DNA of 17,726 bases from JAUIBE01 sp035267185 (GTDB lineage Bacteria > Pseudomonadota > Gammaproteobacteria > Xanthomonadales > SZUA-36), in assembly GCA_035267185.1 (NCBI GenBank), contig DATFLY010000129.1, positions 1-17,726 on the forward strand. Reading direction: 5' to 3'. The notes beneath the pieces are model-generated. The model had not been told where the DNA came from and made no database searches. It was given only the letters and a program-made list of their open reading frames with translations. Shown here piece by piece: positions 7,320 through 14,622 of the stretch (its first letter is position 1; each line of letters starts with the position of its first letter). The translations under genes and the position numbers were made by a program.

Positions 7320-8162
7320 CTAGTAATGGCCTTCCATTTGCATCGATTTCAGGCGACTACCCGCCAGCCTGGCTAACGTGGTGTTGGGGTAATCCTGCTC
7401 AACCTGGGTGAGCGCGGCACGGGCACGGTCCCATTGTTTTAGCTCGTAGTGCGTGTATCCGATTTTCAGGAGTGCGTCCGGCACTTTTGAGCTGTCCGGG
7501 AAATCGTCCAGCAACGCCTGGAATGCATCGAGAGCAATATCATAGTTGCGTGTCACGTAATAGGACTCACCCAGCCAGTACTGCGCATTGTCTGCGTACT
7601 CGCTGTTCGGATACTGAGAACGGAAATCCTGGAACAGTTGCGCGGCATCGGCATAACGCAGCTCTTTCAAAGCCTGGAAAGCCGTGTCGTAAGCAGCCTT
7701 TTCGTCTGCTTCCGAGGTCGGTGCTGCCTGGCTCTGGACCTGGGGCTGGGCCAATCCGGTCATCTGTGCATCTTCTTCCATCGGGGCCCGGACTTCGGGC
7801 ACATCTGCAGCTGGCTGACTGGCGACCGCGGGTGGCGCAGTTGAAGCGGCAGGCTGGCCTTGCTGAGGTGTCAACGCTGATGGATTGACCGGTTGAGCAC
7901 TTCGTAACTCGGAAATGCGCTGATCCAGATCAAGGTATTGATCTCTTTGGCGCCGCTTGATGTTCTCAAGCTCCCGCTGCGCTTCTTCCAGTTGGCCACG
8001 GAGTGTCCGAACCTCATCCTGTAATTCCTGCACCTGGTAGACCAGGTCAGCCGTGACATTAGAGCCGGCTTCCTGGGCGAAAGCAGAGACAGGAAAGACT
8101 GAAACAAGGATGGCCAGCACCGGGCTGGCCATCACTTTATATCCGTAGGAAACCATTTTCAT
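7320..8162 (-). CDS. cpoB: Cell division coordinator CpoB (YbgF), periplasmic TPR protein
   Basis: CpoB links Tol-Pal energy use with peptidoglycan synthesis by PBP1B at the division site. The ATG at 8162 is two bases after the pal stop, so translation is probably coupled; the frame also extends upstream to 8213 inside pal, which I reject as a start. The 280 residues have a signal peptide ending near AFA (27-29), a charged coiled coil (about 34-90), a Pro/Ala/Gln-rich linker (91-150), and a TPR domain (about 156-280) with repeated AxxxFxxxxxxYPxSxYAxxAxYWLGE-type units. This is the standard YbgF architecture, and the gene closes the Tol-Pal operon as in E. coli and Pseudomonas. Confidence 0.95.
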   Translation of the reverse strand: MKMVSYGYKVMASPVLAILVSVFPVSAFAQEAGSNVTADLVYQVQELQDEVRTLRGQLEEAQRELENIKRRQRDQYLDLDQRISELRSAQPVNPSALTPQQGQPAASTAPPAVASQPAADVPEVRAPMEEDAQMTGLAQPQVQSQAAPTSEADEKAAYDTAFQALKELRYADAAQLFQDFRSQYPNSEYADNAQYWLGESYYVTRNYDIALDAFQALLDDFPDSSKVPDALLKIGYTHYELKQWDRARAALTQVEQDYPNTTLARLAGSRLKSMQMEGHY

Positions 8163-8164
8163 GG

Positions 8165-8695
8165 TTAGCGTGCGGTGTAAACGATCTCCACGCGTCGGTT
8201 CTGGCCCCAGCAATTATCATCGCTGACGCGGCAAACCGGGCGCTCCTCACCATAGCTGACAACTGACAGCTGACCACCACGTGCACCTTGTGCAGACAAC
8301 AATCCGGAAACGGCGTTGCCACGACGTTCGCCAAGGCCAAGGTTGTATTCACGAGTACCGCGCTCATCTGCATGGCCTTCAAGTGTGACTCTGGCAGAGC
8401 CACTTGAAGCCATGTAGGAAGCATGAGCTGAAATCAGGTCACGGAATTCGGGTCGTACAGTCGATTTGTCAAAATCGAAATAGATGACGCGCCTGGACAA
8501 CAGGCTTTCGGGGTTGTCAAAGTTACGGGCGTCAGTGTAATCCCGCGGATCCGGTGCTGCCGAAGTGGTTGTATCTTCCACTGGCGGTGGCGATGTATCT
8601 TCAACCGGTGCCTCCGGCGTGTCCGGGGTAGACTTGCAGGCCTGGAGCACAAAGGCAACGGCCAGAACAAGCGCAAAACGCAGAGCGATCTTCAT
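8165..8695 (-). CDS. pal: Peptidoglycan-associated outer-membrane lipoprotein Pal
   Basis: Pal anchors the outer membrane to peptidoglycan and is moved to the division site by TolB and TolA. The ATG at 8695 has mRNA AGGAGG five bases upstream. In the 176 residues a lipobox (LQAC) puts the modified cysteine at 20, followed by an acidic Pro/Thr-rich linker (about 21-60). The OmpA-like domain (about 68-176) has VIYFDFDKS at 70-78, the diaminopimelate-binding stretch HADERGTREYN, and NLGLGERRGNAV at 118-129. A second cysteine pair (C155, C162) lies near the end. It follows tolB after 66 bases containing an inverted repeat. Confidence 0.97.
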   Translation of the reverse strand: MKIALRFALVLAVAFVLQACKSTPDTPEAPVEDTSPPPVEDTTTSAAPDPRDYTDARNFDNPESLLSRRVIYFDFDKSTVRPEFRDLISAHASYMASSGSARVTLEGHADERGTREYNLGLGERRGNAVSGLLSAQGARGGQLSVVSYGEERPVCRVSDDNCWGQNRRVEIVYTAR

Positions 8696-8717
8696 TATTT
8701 CCTCCTGGTATTTTTAT

Positions 8718-8745
8718 TTGAAGCCCACAAAAAAACCGGCTTCAA
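8718..8745. repeat. 8-bp inverted repeat in the tolB-pal gap
   Basis: TTGAAGCC at 8718-8725 and GGCTTCAA at 8738-8745 are perfect complements around a 12-base loop that carries a run of seven T on the mRNA strand. The T-run is inside the loop, not after the stem, so this is not a normal terminator. It could be an RNA-processing or stability element setting the high Pal level relative to TolB. Confidence 0.5.
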
Positions 8746-8761
8746 TGCCCAACTGTCAATC

Positions 8762-10075
8762 TTACCTTATTACGGGTGACCATGCGGGTTCCCGAACATC
8801 CCCTTCGCTCAGAATCAGCCGCTGACGAACGCTTCCGTCCGCTGAAACAGCTGATAGTACTCCACGCACACCCTCCCGGGTCGCGTAAAGGACCATACTT
8901 CCGTTGGGTGCGAAACTCGGAGACTCATCCAGCACACCGGGTGTAAGGACAGTAAAACGTTCGGTTTCAATGTCCCAAACGGCTATACGATACTCGTTTC
9001 CCCGACCTTGCGCTACAGCGATTTTTCGACCATCCGGCGCAACACTTGCACGCGCGTTGTAATCGCCTTCAAGAGTCACTCTCTGGGGGGTGCCACCGCT
9101 GGCTGAAACACCATAAATCTGGGGCCGGCCGCCGCGATCCGAGGTGAAATAGATGGTATTACCATCAGGGGACCAGACCGCCTCGGTATCAATCGCCCAG
9201 TGCTGTGTCAGCTGGGTCTGGCGGCCGGTGGCCAGGTCCATCACGAATATTTCAGGGTTTCCGGTTCGGGACAGGGTCAGCGCAAGCTTTTGCCCGTCGG
9301 GTGAAAACGAGGGTGCACCGTTAATCCCGGCGCCACTTGATAACAACTCACGGGCACCTGTGGAGACATCCTGAACGTATATGGCTGAATTTCCCTGCTC
9401 AAATGAGACATATGCCAATTTGTTACCGTCTGGCGACCAGGCAGGTGACAATAGTGGTTCGGGTGAGCCCACGATGGATTGGGGTCCAAAGCCGTCAGCA
9501 TCCGCAACAACCAGCTCATACTGATGATCATCACCAAGACCGGTCGAGGTCACGTAGGCAATTCGGGTTGAGAAAGCACCTTTGACGCCAGTTAATTCCT
9601 CGTAGATTGCATCGGCAACCCGGTGCGCACCGAATCGGAGGTCACCTGCACCCACGGTCGTAATCTGTGAAAACAGCCTTTCCTGGCGGTGAACGTCGAA
9701 CAATTGATACATGATGTCGTGACCCATGCCATCAGGCGCGGGCCGCACTGAACCAATCACGATGTAATCAACCTTGAGCAAACGCCATGTGCCGAAACGA
9801 ATGTCCTCGGCATCCCTTGGCCTTTCCGCCATGTCCGATTCATCTATTGGATCAAAGAGCCCGGAACGGTAAAGGTCATTACTGACAATCTCGGAAACCG
9901 TGGTGATGGGCTCGGGGCTGGCATCTTCCCAGGCAAAAGGCACGATGGCGATGGGCAAGGCTGCAGGATTTCCATCGATGATCTCGATTTTCAGATCCGC
10001 AAATGCGACCTGACAAGCGATGGAAAAAAACAAGGCTGTAACCGTGGCCAACACTTTGCTTGTGATTGTTCTCAT
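8762..10075 (-). CDS. tolB: Tol-Pal system periplasmic beta-propeller protein TolB
   Basis: TolB is the periplasmic partner that binds Pal and is released by TolA. The 437 residues have a signal peptide cleaved after AFA at about 26. The mature N-terminus DLKIEIIDG is the segment (TolB box region) that engages TolA. An N-terminal alpha/beta domain (about 27-165) is followed by a six-bladed beta-propeller (about 170-437) with repeats of the form PxWSPDGxxIxYxS, e.g. SPAWSPDGNKLAYVS, PSFSPDGQKLALT, AVWSPDGNTIYFTS. Length matches E. coli TolB (430). The ATG directly follows the tolA stop (TAA then ATG, no spacer), so translation is likely coupled. Confidence 0.98.
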   Translation of the reverse strand: MRTITSKVLATVTALFFSIACQVAFADLKIEIIDGNPAALPIAIVPFAWEDASPEPITTVSEIVSNDLYRSGLFDPIDESDMAERPRDAEDIRFGTWRLLKVDYIVIGSVRPAPDGMGHDIMYQLFDVHRQERLFSQITTVGAGDLRFGAHRVADAIYEELTGVKGAFSTRIAYVTSTGLGDDHQYELVVADADGFGPQSIVGSPEPLLSPAWSPDGNKLAYVSFEQGNSAIYVQDVSTGARELLSSGAGINGAPSFSPDGQKLALTLSRTGNPEIFVMDLATGRQTQLTQHWAIDTEAVWSPDGNTIYFTSDRGGRPQIYGVSASGGTPQRVTLEGDYNARASVAPDGRKIAVAQGRGNEYRIAVWDIETERFTVLTPGVLDESPSFAPNGSMVLYATREGVRGVLSAVSADGSVRQRLILSEGDVREPAWSPVIR

Positions 10076-10951
10076 TTATTCACCGTCATACTTGAATTCA
10101 AAGGTAATCTCGCGTTCGAACACATCTTCGAAACCACGGTATGGCAAGGTTCCGACTCGTTCCACTGCCGCAATAATTGAACGGCGGGTTACTGCATCTG
10201 CATTACAAGGACTGCCAACATTGGCAGAGATCACGTCCCCGCCAGGAATTTGTACCACCTTGACTTCACACCGCAGTCCAGCCTGTGCGGTCGGCGGCCT
10301 CAGCCAGTTTTGTGTCACAACCTGCTGAATGGTCAGCCAGTACTTCTCGCGCTCTGTGGCCAATCGTCCCGCCTGGAATTCACGCTGCTCAAGCGCCTGG
10401 CGTTGTGCTTCAGCCTCGGCAACCAGTTGTTCCTCGCGCTCAGCCTGTCGGCGTGCCTCCAGTTGCTTCAATCGTTCTTCTTCAATTCTCTTTTGCCTTT
10501 CAGCTGCTTCACGCTCTTCACGAATTTGCTCCAGTTCACGTTGCTGCTTTAGCCGTTCGGCCTCCAGTTTCGCTTCACGTTCCTTTCGAATCTGTGCCAG
10601 CCTGTCTTCTGCTTCCCGCTCACGCTGCTCCTCTATCTGCTGCTGACGCCGTTGCTCTTCCAGGTCACGCTGACGTTGTTGCTCGCGTTCGCGCTGCTGT
10701 TCCAGCTCTCTTGCCCTTTCGTCCAGCATTTCCTGGCGTTCAACCGCCTGTCTGGCCTCCTCACGCTGCTCCTCGAGCTGGCTGGTATCAACCATGACCG
10801 CCTCGATCAGGATCCCAACCGGTGGTTCCTGGTCAAACGGAGACCAATCGATGGTCCCGAAAATGACGAAAAGCGCTGCCAGGGCATGAACAGCAATGGC
10901 CAGGCCAAATGCCTGGGTCTGCTGCCATGCTTCGCGAAAATCGAAAGTCAC
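10076..10951 (-). CDS. tolA: Tol-Pal inner-membrane bridge protein TolA
   Basis: TolA is anchored in the inner membrane by TolQ-TolR and reaches across the periplasm to TolB and Pal. The GTG start at 10951 overlaps the tolR stop (GTGA). In the 291 residues a membrane helix (about 15-33) is followed by ILIEAVMVD, a conserved TolA start of the periplasmic part. A long Gln/Glu/Arg-rich coiled coil (about 57-200) comes next, then the C-terminal domain (about 203-291) with cysteines at 228 and 249 likely forming the domain's disulfide. It is shorter than E. coli TolA (421), mainly in the helical spacer, whose charged Q/E/R composition differs from the Ala/Lys-rich E. coli helix. Confidence 0.95.
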   Translation of the reverse strand: MTFDFREAWQQTQAFGLAIAVHALAALFVIFGTIDWSPFDQEPPVGILIEAVMVDTSQLEEQREEARQAVERQEMLDERARELEQQREREQQRQRDLEEQRRQQQIEEQREREAEDRLAQIRKEREAKLEAERLKQQRELEQIREEREAAERQKRIEEERLKQLEARRQAEREEQLVAEAEAQRQALEQREFQAGRLATEREKYWLTIQQVVTQNWLRPPTAQAGLRCEVKVVQIPGGDVISANVGSPCNADAVTRRSIIAAVERVGTLPYRGFEDVFEREITFEFKYDGE

Positions 10952-11418
10952 TCGGATTCGCCCTGATCCCCTCCCTGTCCGGTATCGAGAGGATCGCTCA
11001 TCAGGCCTACTTTCTGAACTTTTGCTTTCTGCAGGAGCACCATTGCTTCATAGACCCTGCCATAGTCGACGCGTTCATCGCCTCCAACCAATACCTGGAT
11101 CTGCGGGTTGCGGCGAACAATGGCAGATACCGTATCGACCAGTGTTTCCGGATCGATCAGTCCACTGCTGGTGCCATCCAGGTCACCGCCGGCGTTGAGG
11201 TACAGGTCACCGTTTTCCAGAACGGTAATCACCAGTGGCTCCTCGTTCTCCTGGGTTTCCATTGGCTCGGCATCAGCCTTGGGCAGTTCGACCTCAACGC
11301 CCAGGTTAAGAAGTGGCGCGGTGATCATAAAAATCACCAACAGAACCAGCATCACGTCGATGTACGGAACGACATTGATTTCGGCCATCGGACGGCGACG
11401 TTTTCTAACATTTGGCAT
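10948..11418 (-). CDS. tolR: Tol-Pal motor stator protein TolR
   Basis: TolR (ExbD family) forms, with TolQ, the proton channel that drives TolA. In 156 residues the cytoplasmic N-terminus (RKRRRPMAEINVVPYID) leads into a single membrane helix with the key proton-carrying aspartate at 21 (PYIDVMLVLLVIFM), equivalent to D23 of E. coli. A periplasmic domain follows, with VLVGGDERVDYGRVYEAM typical of the family. The C-terminal tail is acidic and Gly/Gln-rich. The ATG lies 13 bases after the tolQ stop, and the stop overlaps the tolA start by four bases. Confidence 0.97.
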   Translation of the reverse strand: MPNVRKRRRPMAEINVVPYIDVMLVLLVIFMITAPLLNLGVEVELPKADAEPMETQENEEPLVITVLENGDLYLNAGGDLDGTSSGLIDPETLVDTVSAIVRRNPQIQVLVGGDERVDYGRVYEAMVLLQKAKVQKVGLMSDPLDTGQGGDQGESE

Positions 11419-11431
11419 CAGTCAGGCCCGC

Positions 11432-12118
11432 CTATTCTCCAGCGACCCGATGTGCTTCGCGCTCGAGGATGCTGGAAAATTCTTCCTTGAAGTTGTCATA
11501 ACGGACGTCAAGACGGTCCACCTGGTTACTGAATCGGTTGTATCCGATCACGGCCGGAATGGCGGCAAACAAGCCCATGGCAGTTGCAATCAGGGCTTCT
11601 GAAATACCCGGCGCGACCATCGCGATGGTCGCCTGGTTGACGTTTGCCAGTTGGTGAAACGAGGTCATGATGCCCCACACCGTGCCGAACAGGCCGATAT
11701 ACGGACTGGTCGATCCCACTGTCGCCAGAAAATTCAGGTGATGTTCGAGGTCTTCGGTTTCACGCGTCAGCGTGATCCGCATGGCCCGCTGGGCACCTTC
11801 AACCATGGCGCCTGTAGACATGCGCGACTGTTCACGCATGCGATTAAATTCCTTGAATCCGGTATCAAAAATCCGCTCCATTCCTGATACTTTACGATGG
11901 CTGGCGGCAATGCCCTGGTGCAATTGAAATAAATCCGTACCGGACCAGAAGCGTTCCTCAAAAGCGTCCGCTTCCTTGATGGCAAGGTTCAGCGCCTGGC
12001 GCTTTCTGAAAATGATGAACCAGGAGGCGACCGAGGCCAGCAGCAAAATGGCCATCACCCCCTGCACCATCCAACTGGCCTCCAGAATCAGCTGCCAGAC
12101 TTGCAGGTCATTACTCAT
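11432..12118 (-). CDS. tolQ: Tol-Pal motor channel protein TolQ
   Basis: TolQ (MotA/TolQ/ExbB proton-channel family) is the inner-membrane multi-helix subunit of the Tol motor. I choose the ATG at 12118: the upstream ybgC gene ends exactly there (TGATG, one-base overlap) and a purine-rich GGAGAGGG lies just upstream; the frame's longer version to 12151 runs into ybgC. The 228 residues have a first membrane helix at about 18-37 and two further helices in the C-terminal half, with the family signature STSPYIGLFGTVWGIM and then GISEALIATAMGLFAAIPAV. Length matches E. coli TolQ (230). Confidence 0.97.
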   Translation of the reverse strand: MSNDLQVWQLILEASWMVQGVMAILLLASVASWFIIFRKRQALNLAIKEADAFEERFWSGTDLFQLHQGIAASHRKVSGMERIFDTGFKEFNRMREQSRMSTGAMVEGAQRAMRITLTRETEDLEHHLNFLATVGSTSPYIGLFGTVWGIMTSFHQLANVNQATIAMVAPGISEALIATAMGLFAAIPAVIGYNRFSNQVDRLDVRYDNFKEEFSSILEREAHRVAGE

Positions 12119-12540
12119 CAATCCACCCTCTCCAACTCTGTTTTCATCCACGCCGGTATTCGCGCGGGTTTATAATTTTTCGAGTGCAATATGGCAGCCC
12201 CAACATCTGCGGTTGCGATCTGCACGCCATCGCTTTTTCTTACTATGCCCTGTTCAAACCGAAACCGGGCTCTTCCCACCGACGACAATGACGCGCTGAC
12301 CAACAACTCATCATCCATCATCGCCGGCTTGATGAAGCGGACATTCATGTCGGTCACCACGAATATCAGCCCTTCTTCCTCACGCATCCGTTTCTGCCCG
12401 ATTCCGCAGTCCCTGAGCCACTCGGTACGGGCACGCTCAAAAAAGTGCAGGTACCGGGCGTGATAAACCACGCCGCCGAGGTCGGTGTCCTCGACGTAGA
12501 CTCTCATCTTCAAGACAAAACGGTTTTCACTAGGTTCCAT
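12118..12540 (-). CDS. ybgC: Tol-Pal-associated acyl-CoA thioesterase YbgC
   Basis: YbgC is a cytosolic hotdog-fold thioesterase acting on acyl-CoA or acyl-ACP and is linked to phospholipid metabolism; it is almost always the first gene of the tol-pal operon. In 140 residues the active-site stretch EDTDLGGVVYHARYLHFFER carries D18, matching the catalytic Asp18 of E. coli YbgC. The C-terminal half (PARIPAWM) is typical. The ATG at 12540 has only a weak GGAA upstream. It is preceded by 354 bases without a gene that must hold the operon promoter unless ruvB transcripts read through; I could not find a convincing promoter. Confidence 0.95.
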   Translation of the reverse strand: MEPSENRFVLKMRVYVEDTDLGGVVYHARYLHFFERARTEWLRDCGIGQKRMREEEGLIFVVTDMNVRFIKPAMMDDELLVSASLSSVGRARFRFEQGIVRKSDGVQIATADVGAAILHSKNYKPARIPAWMKTELERVD

Positions 12541-12594
12541 ATTTGTTCCATTGCAACCTGGGCTGTCCAGGGCATTTCAATATGGCGCTTCGGC

Positions 12595-12694
12595 TGGATC
12601 AGGAGTGTTTTTCAAAAACCGCCGTAGATACCTCCCTGTAGGCTCGGATGCGGCGTCCATGCCGCATACGTTTTTGAAAAACACTCCTGGTCCA
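12595..12694 (+). repeat. Nested inverted-repeat element, copy A
   Basis: The outer arms AGGAGTGTTTTTCAAAAAC (12601-12619) and its exact complement (12670-12688) form a perfect 19-bp stem. It extends outward to 12595/12694 with only one G-T wobble, giving 25 bp. The 50-base core (12620-12669) begins CGCCGTAGATAC, contains TGTAGGCTCG, and has two small hairpins: TAC/GTA around CTCCCT, and ATGCGGC/GCCGCAT around GTCCAT. The predicted shape is a three-way junction. I do not recognise a named family. Confidence 0.9.
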
Positions 12695-12722
12695 TCCAAA
12701 TCGCTCACCCCTGAGCTTCGAC

Positions 12723-12759
12723 CTCACGCTGGCACTAGCCTGAGCTCAGCGTTTGTGAG
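12723..12759. repeat. Third imperfect hairpin between the two elements
   Basis: CTCACGCTG (12723-12731) pairs with CAGC (12747-12750) and GTGAG (12755-12759), with GTTT bulged out on the right. It has no T-run and no similarity to the flanking elements. It may simply be chance or a remnant. Confidence 0.4.
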
Positions 12760-12773
12760 AATCCCGGCGCGGA

Positions 12774-12883
12774 GGCAAAGGCTGGTTGTGTGCTTTCAAA
12801 ACTCTAGGCAACAGGGATGTTGCCTCGAAGCCTACATGGATGTATCTACGGCGTGTTTTGAAAGCACACAACCCGGCTTTGCC
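12774..12883 (-). repeat. Nested inverted-repeat element, copy B
   Basis: The outer arms GGTTGTGTGCTTTCAAAAC (12784-12802) and its exact complement (12855-12873) form a perfect 19-bp stem, extendable to 29 bp (12774-12802 with 12855-12883) with two mismatches. The core (12803-12854), read on the minus strand, begins ACGCCGTAGATAC and TGTAGGCTTCG as in copy A, so the copies face opposite ways. It also has two hairpins: TACA/TGTA around TCCA, and AGGCAACA/TGTTGCCT around TCCC. The outer arms differ in sequence from those of copy A, yet pair perfectly. It begins 11 bases past the ruvB stop. Confidence 0.9.
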
Positions 12884-12894
12884 GCAATCTGCTG

Positions 12895-13947
12895 TCACTC
12901 CTTTTCATTAAACAAATCCGCTTCCCTGCTCTTTGGCAAATCCAGACCCAGGTGCCGGTACGCCTTGGTGGTTGCCATTCGCCCTCGTGCCGTCCGGCTC
13001 ACATAGCCCTGCTGGATGAGAAACGGCTCAATCACATCCTCGATGGTGCCGCGTTCTTCCGAAAGCGCCGCAGCAATGCTCTCCACACCCACCGGCCCAC
13101 CATCAAAATTCTTAATAATCATGTTCAACATACGGCGATCCATGGAATCGAAGCCCAGTTCGTCCACCCGCATCATCGCCATGGCTTTTGAAGCCATCTC
13201 GTGGTTGATAAAGCCCTCGCCCTTGACCTCCGCATAGTCACGCACCCTGCGCAGCAGGCGGTTGGCTATCCTGGGCGTGCCACGGGATCGGCGCGCAATT
13301 TCCTGCGCCCCTTCATTATCAACACCAATATGCAGAATTCCTGCCGAACGTGTGACAACCCTGGTCAATTCCTCGGTGTTAAAGAATTCAAGACGCTCGA
13401 CAATGCCGAATCGGTCACGCAATGGTGAAGTCAGCAATCCTGCGCGAGTGGTTGCCCCAATCAGGGTGAATCTTGGTAAATCCAGCTTGATGGAACGGGC
13501 TGCCGGCCCTTCACCGATCATGATGTCGATCTGGAAATCTTCCAAGGCCGGATACAAAACCTCCTCGACAACGGCCGACAGGCGATGAATCTCATCAACG
13601 AAAAGCACGTCTCCGGGTTGCAGGTTTGTCAGGATGGCTGCCAGGTCACCGGCACGCTCAAGCACAGGGCCTGATGTTTGCCGAATGCTGACGCCCATCT
13701 CGTTTGCCACCACATGAGCCAGGGTGGTTTTCCCCAGGCCAGGCGGACCGAACACCAGCAGATGATCCAGTGGCTCGGAACGTTGCTGTGCAGCCTTGAG
13801 ATAAATTTCCAGCTTCTCACGCAATGCGGGCTGGCCAATGTACTCATCAAGCGTCTTGGGGCGCAGGCTGGCATCCGCCACCAGCTCGGCGTCCTGGTCC
13901 TGCTCCTGGGTTTCCGGAGAAATGATGCGTTCTTCAGTGGATGACAT
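12895..13947 (-). CDS. ruvB: Holliday junction branch-migration ATPase RuvB
   Basis: RuvB is the AAA+ hexameric motor that, with RuvA, drives branch migration of Holliday junctions. In 350 residues the Walker A motif GPPGLGKT is at 67-74, Walker B VDEIH at 117-121, and sensor 1 GATTRAG at 164-170. The C-terminal winged-helix DNA-binding domain ends with RTARGRMATTKAYRHLGL. The N-terminal 20 residues are acidic and slightly longer than in E. coli RuvB (336). The ATG at 13947 follows the ruvA stop by 24 bases, a gap holding the perfect palindrome TTTCAATTGAAA (13955-13966). It has no obvious Shine-Dalgarno sequence. It is third in ruvC-ruvA-ruvB. Confidence 0.98.
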   Translation of the reverse strand: MSSTEERIISPETQEQDQDAELVADASLRPKTLDEYIGQPALREKLEIYLKAAQQRSEPLDHLLVFGPPGLGKTTLAHVVANEMGVSIRQTSGPVLERAGDLAAILTNLQPGDVLFVDEIHRLSAVVEEVLYPALEDFQIDIMIGEGPAARSIKLDLPRFTLIGATTRAGLLTSPLRDRFGIVERLEFFNTEELTRVVTRSAGILHIGVDNEGAQEIARRSRGTPRIANRLLRRVRDYAEVKGEGFINHEMASKAMAMMRVDELGFDSMDRRMLNMIIKNFDGGPVGVESIAAALSEERGTIEDVIEPFLIQQGYVSRTARGRMATTKAYRHLGLDLPKSREADLFNEKE

Positions 13948-13971
13948 AAGCAGCTTTCAATTGAAACATAA

Positions 13972-14568
13972 TCACAACGGCCCTGCGGCTTTCAAAGCAT
14001 TGCGAATAATGTCCTCGCTCGACATGTCGGGTTCCAGTACCGCCCTGACCATGCGCTGAGCCTCCTGTGGCTTGTAGCCCAGCGATGCCAGGGCGCGCAC
14101 GGCTTCGCCTGCCGGCTCTGTTGATGGGGCACCCACGCCAGCCATCGGGCTGAATGAGACATCGACACCATCAATCTTGTCTTTCAATTCGATGATCAGC
14201 CGCTCCGCTGTTTTCTTGCCTATTCCCGGAAGCTTGACCAGCGATGCGGTATCGCCTTCCATCACCATCCGTGCCAGTTCGTCTCCGGATGTGCCGGACA
14301 AGATGGTGAGCGCCAGTTTGGCGCCGATACCGCTGATCTTGAGCAGTTGCCGGAACAGTGTGCGCTGGGCATCACTGCTGAAGCCGTAAAGGGTGTGGCC
14401 ATCATCCTTTATCAGGAGATGGGTCAGGATGACGACCTGGGAACCTGTTTCCGGAAGGTCCGAAAACACCCCAAGCGGCGCTTCCACTTCATAACCCACA
14501 CCGCCGACATCAATAAGAATCAGCGGGGGCTGTTTTTGAATCAGCGTTCCTGAAAGACGAGCAATCAT
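13972..14568 (-). CDS. ruvA: Holliday junction DNA-binding protein RuvA
   Basis: RuvA forms tetramers that hold the Holliday junction open and load RuvB. In 198 residues the N-terminal OB fold (about 1-64; MIARLSGTLIQK, DVGGVGYEVEAPL) is followed by two helix-hairpin-helix motifs (ISGIGAKLAL and LPGIGKKTAERL), a flexible linker, and the C-terminal RuvB-binding domain (about 150-198, EAVRALASLGYKPQEAQ). Length is close to E. coli RuvA (203). The ATG at 14568 has only CCAGG immediately upstream. It is separated from ruvC by 54 bases and from ruvB by 24, consistent with one operon. Confidence 0.97.
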   Translation of the reverse strand: MIARLSGTLIQKQPPLILIDVGGVGYEVEAPLGVFSDLPETGSQVVILTHLLIKDDGHTLYGFSSDAQRTLFRQLLKISGIGAKLALTILSGTSGDELARMVMEGDTASLVKLPGIGKKTAERLIIELKDKIDGVDVSFSPMAGVGAPSTEPAGEAVRALASLGYKPQEAQRMVRAVLEPDMSSEDIIRNALKAAGPL

Positions 14569-14622
14569 CCTGGTTTTTCTGAAAAGCCGGCGCCTCTATC
14601 GCCTTATCTGGCTTTCACCATT

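Larger units (their letters stand above)
12541..12894. other. Gene-free, hairpin-packed region between ruvB and ybgC
   Basis: This 354-base stretch contains two large nested inverted-repeat elements in opposite orientation (listed separately), a third imperfect hairpin between them, and two copies of CCTGAGCT (12710-12717 and 12739-12746). Next to ybgC, CCTGG/CCAGG forms a small hairpin around ACAGC. The best promoter-like match on the minus strand, TTGAAA about 18 bases before TTGCAA, is weak. No frame here looks like a gene. Confidence 0.6.

Noticed and set aside
8748..8759. TTGACA on the minus strand in the tolB-pal gap as a -35 box for a pal promoter
   Set aside because: The hexamer is perfect, but no acceptable -10 box follows at 15-19 bases; that position is a T-run inside the hairpin loop.
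12595..12883. Nested repeats as a CRISPR array or as an intrinsic terminator pair
   Set aside because: There are only two copies in opposite orientation with no spacer pattern, and neither stem is followed by a T-run on either strand.
12551..13006. 151-codon plus-strand frame across the nested repeats
   Set aside because: It reads through both inverted-repeat elements and into antisense ruvB, with no domain and no ribosome binding site.
13955..13966. Perfect palindrome TTTCAATTGAAA in the ruvA-ruvB gap as an operator
   Set aside because: It is short and AT-rich, lies inside an operon and is not repeated near another promoter in this window.
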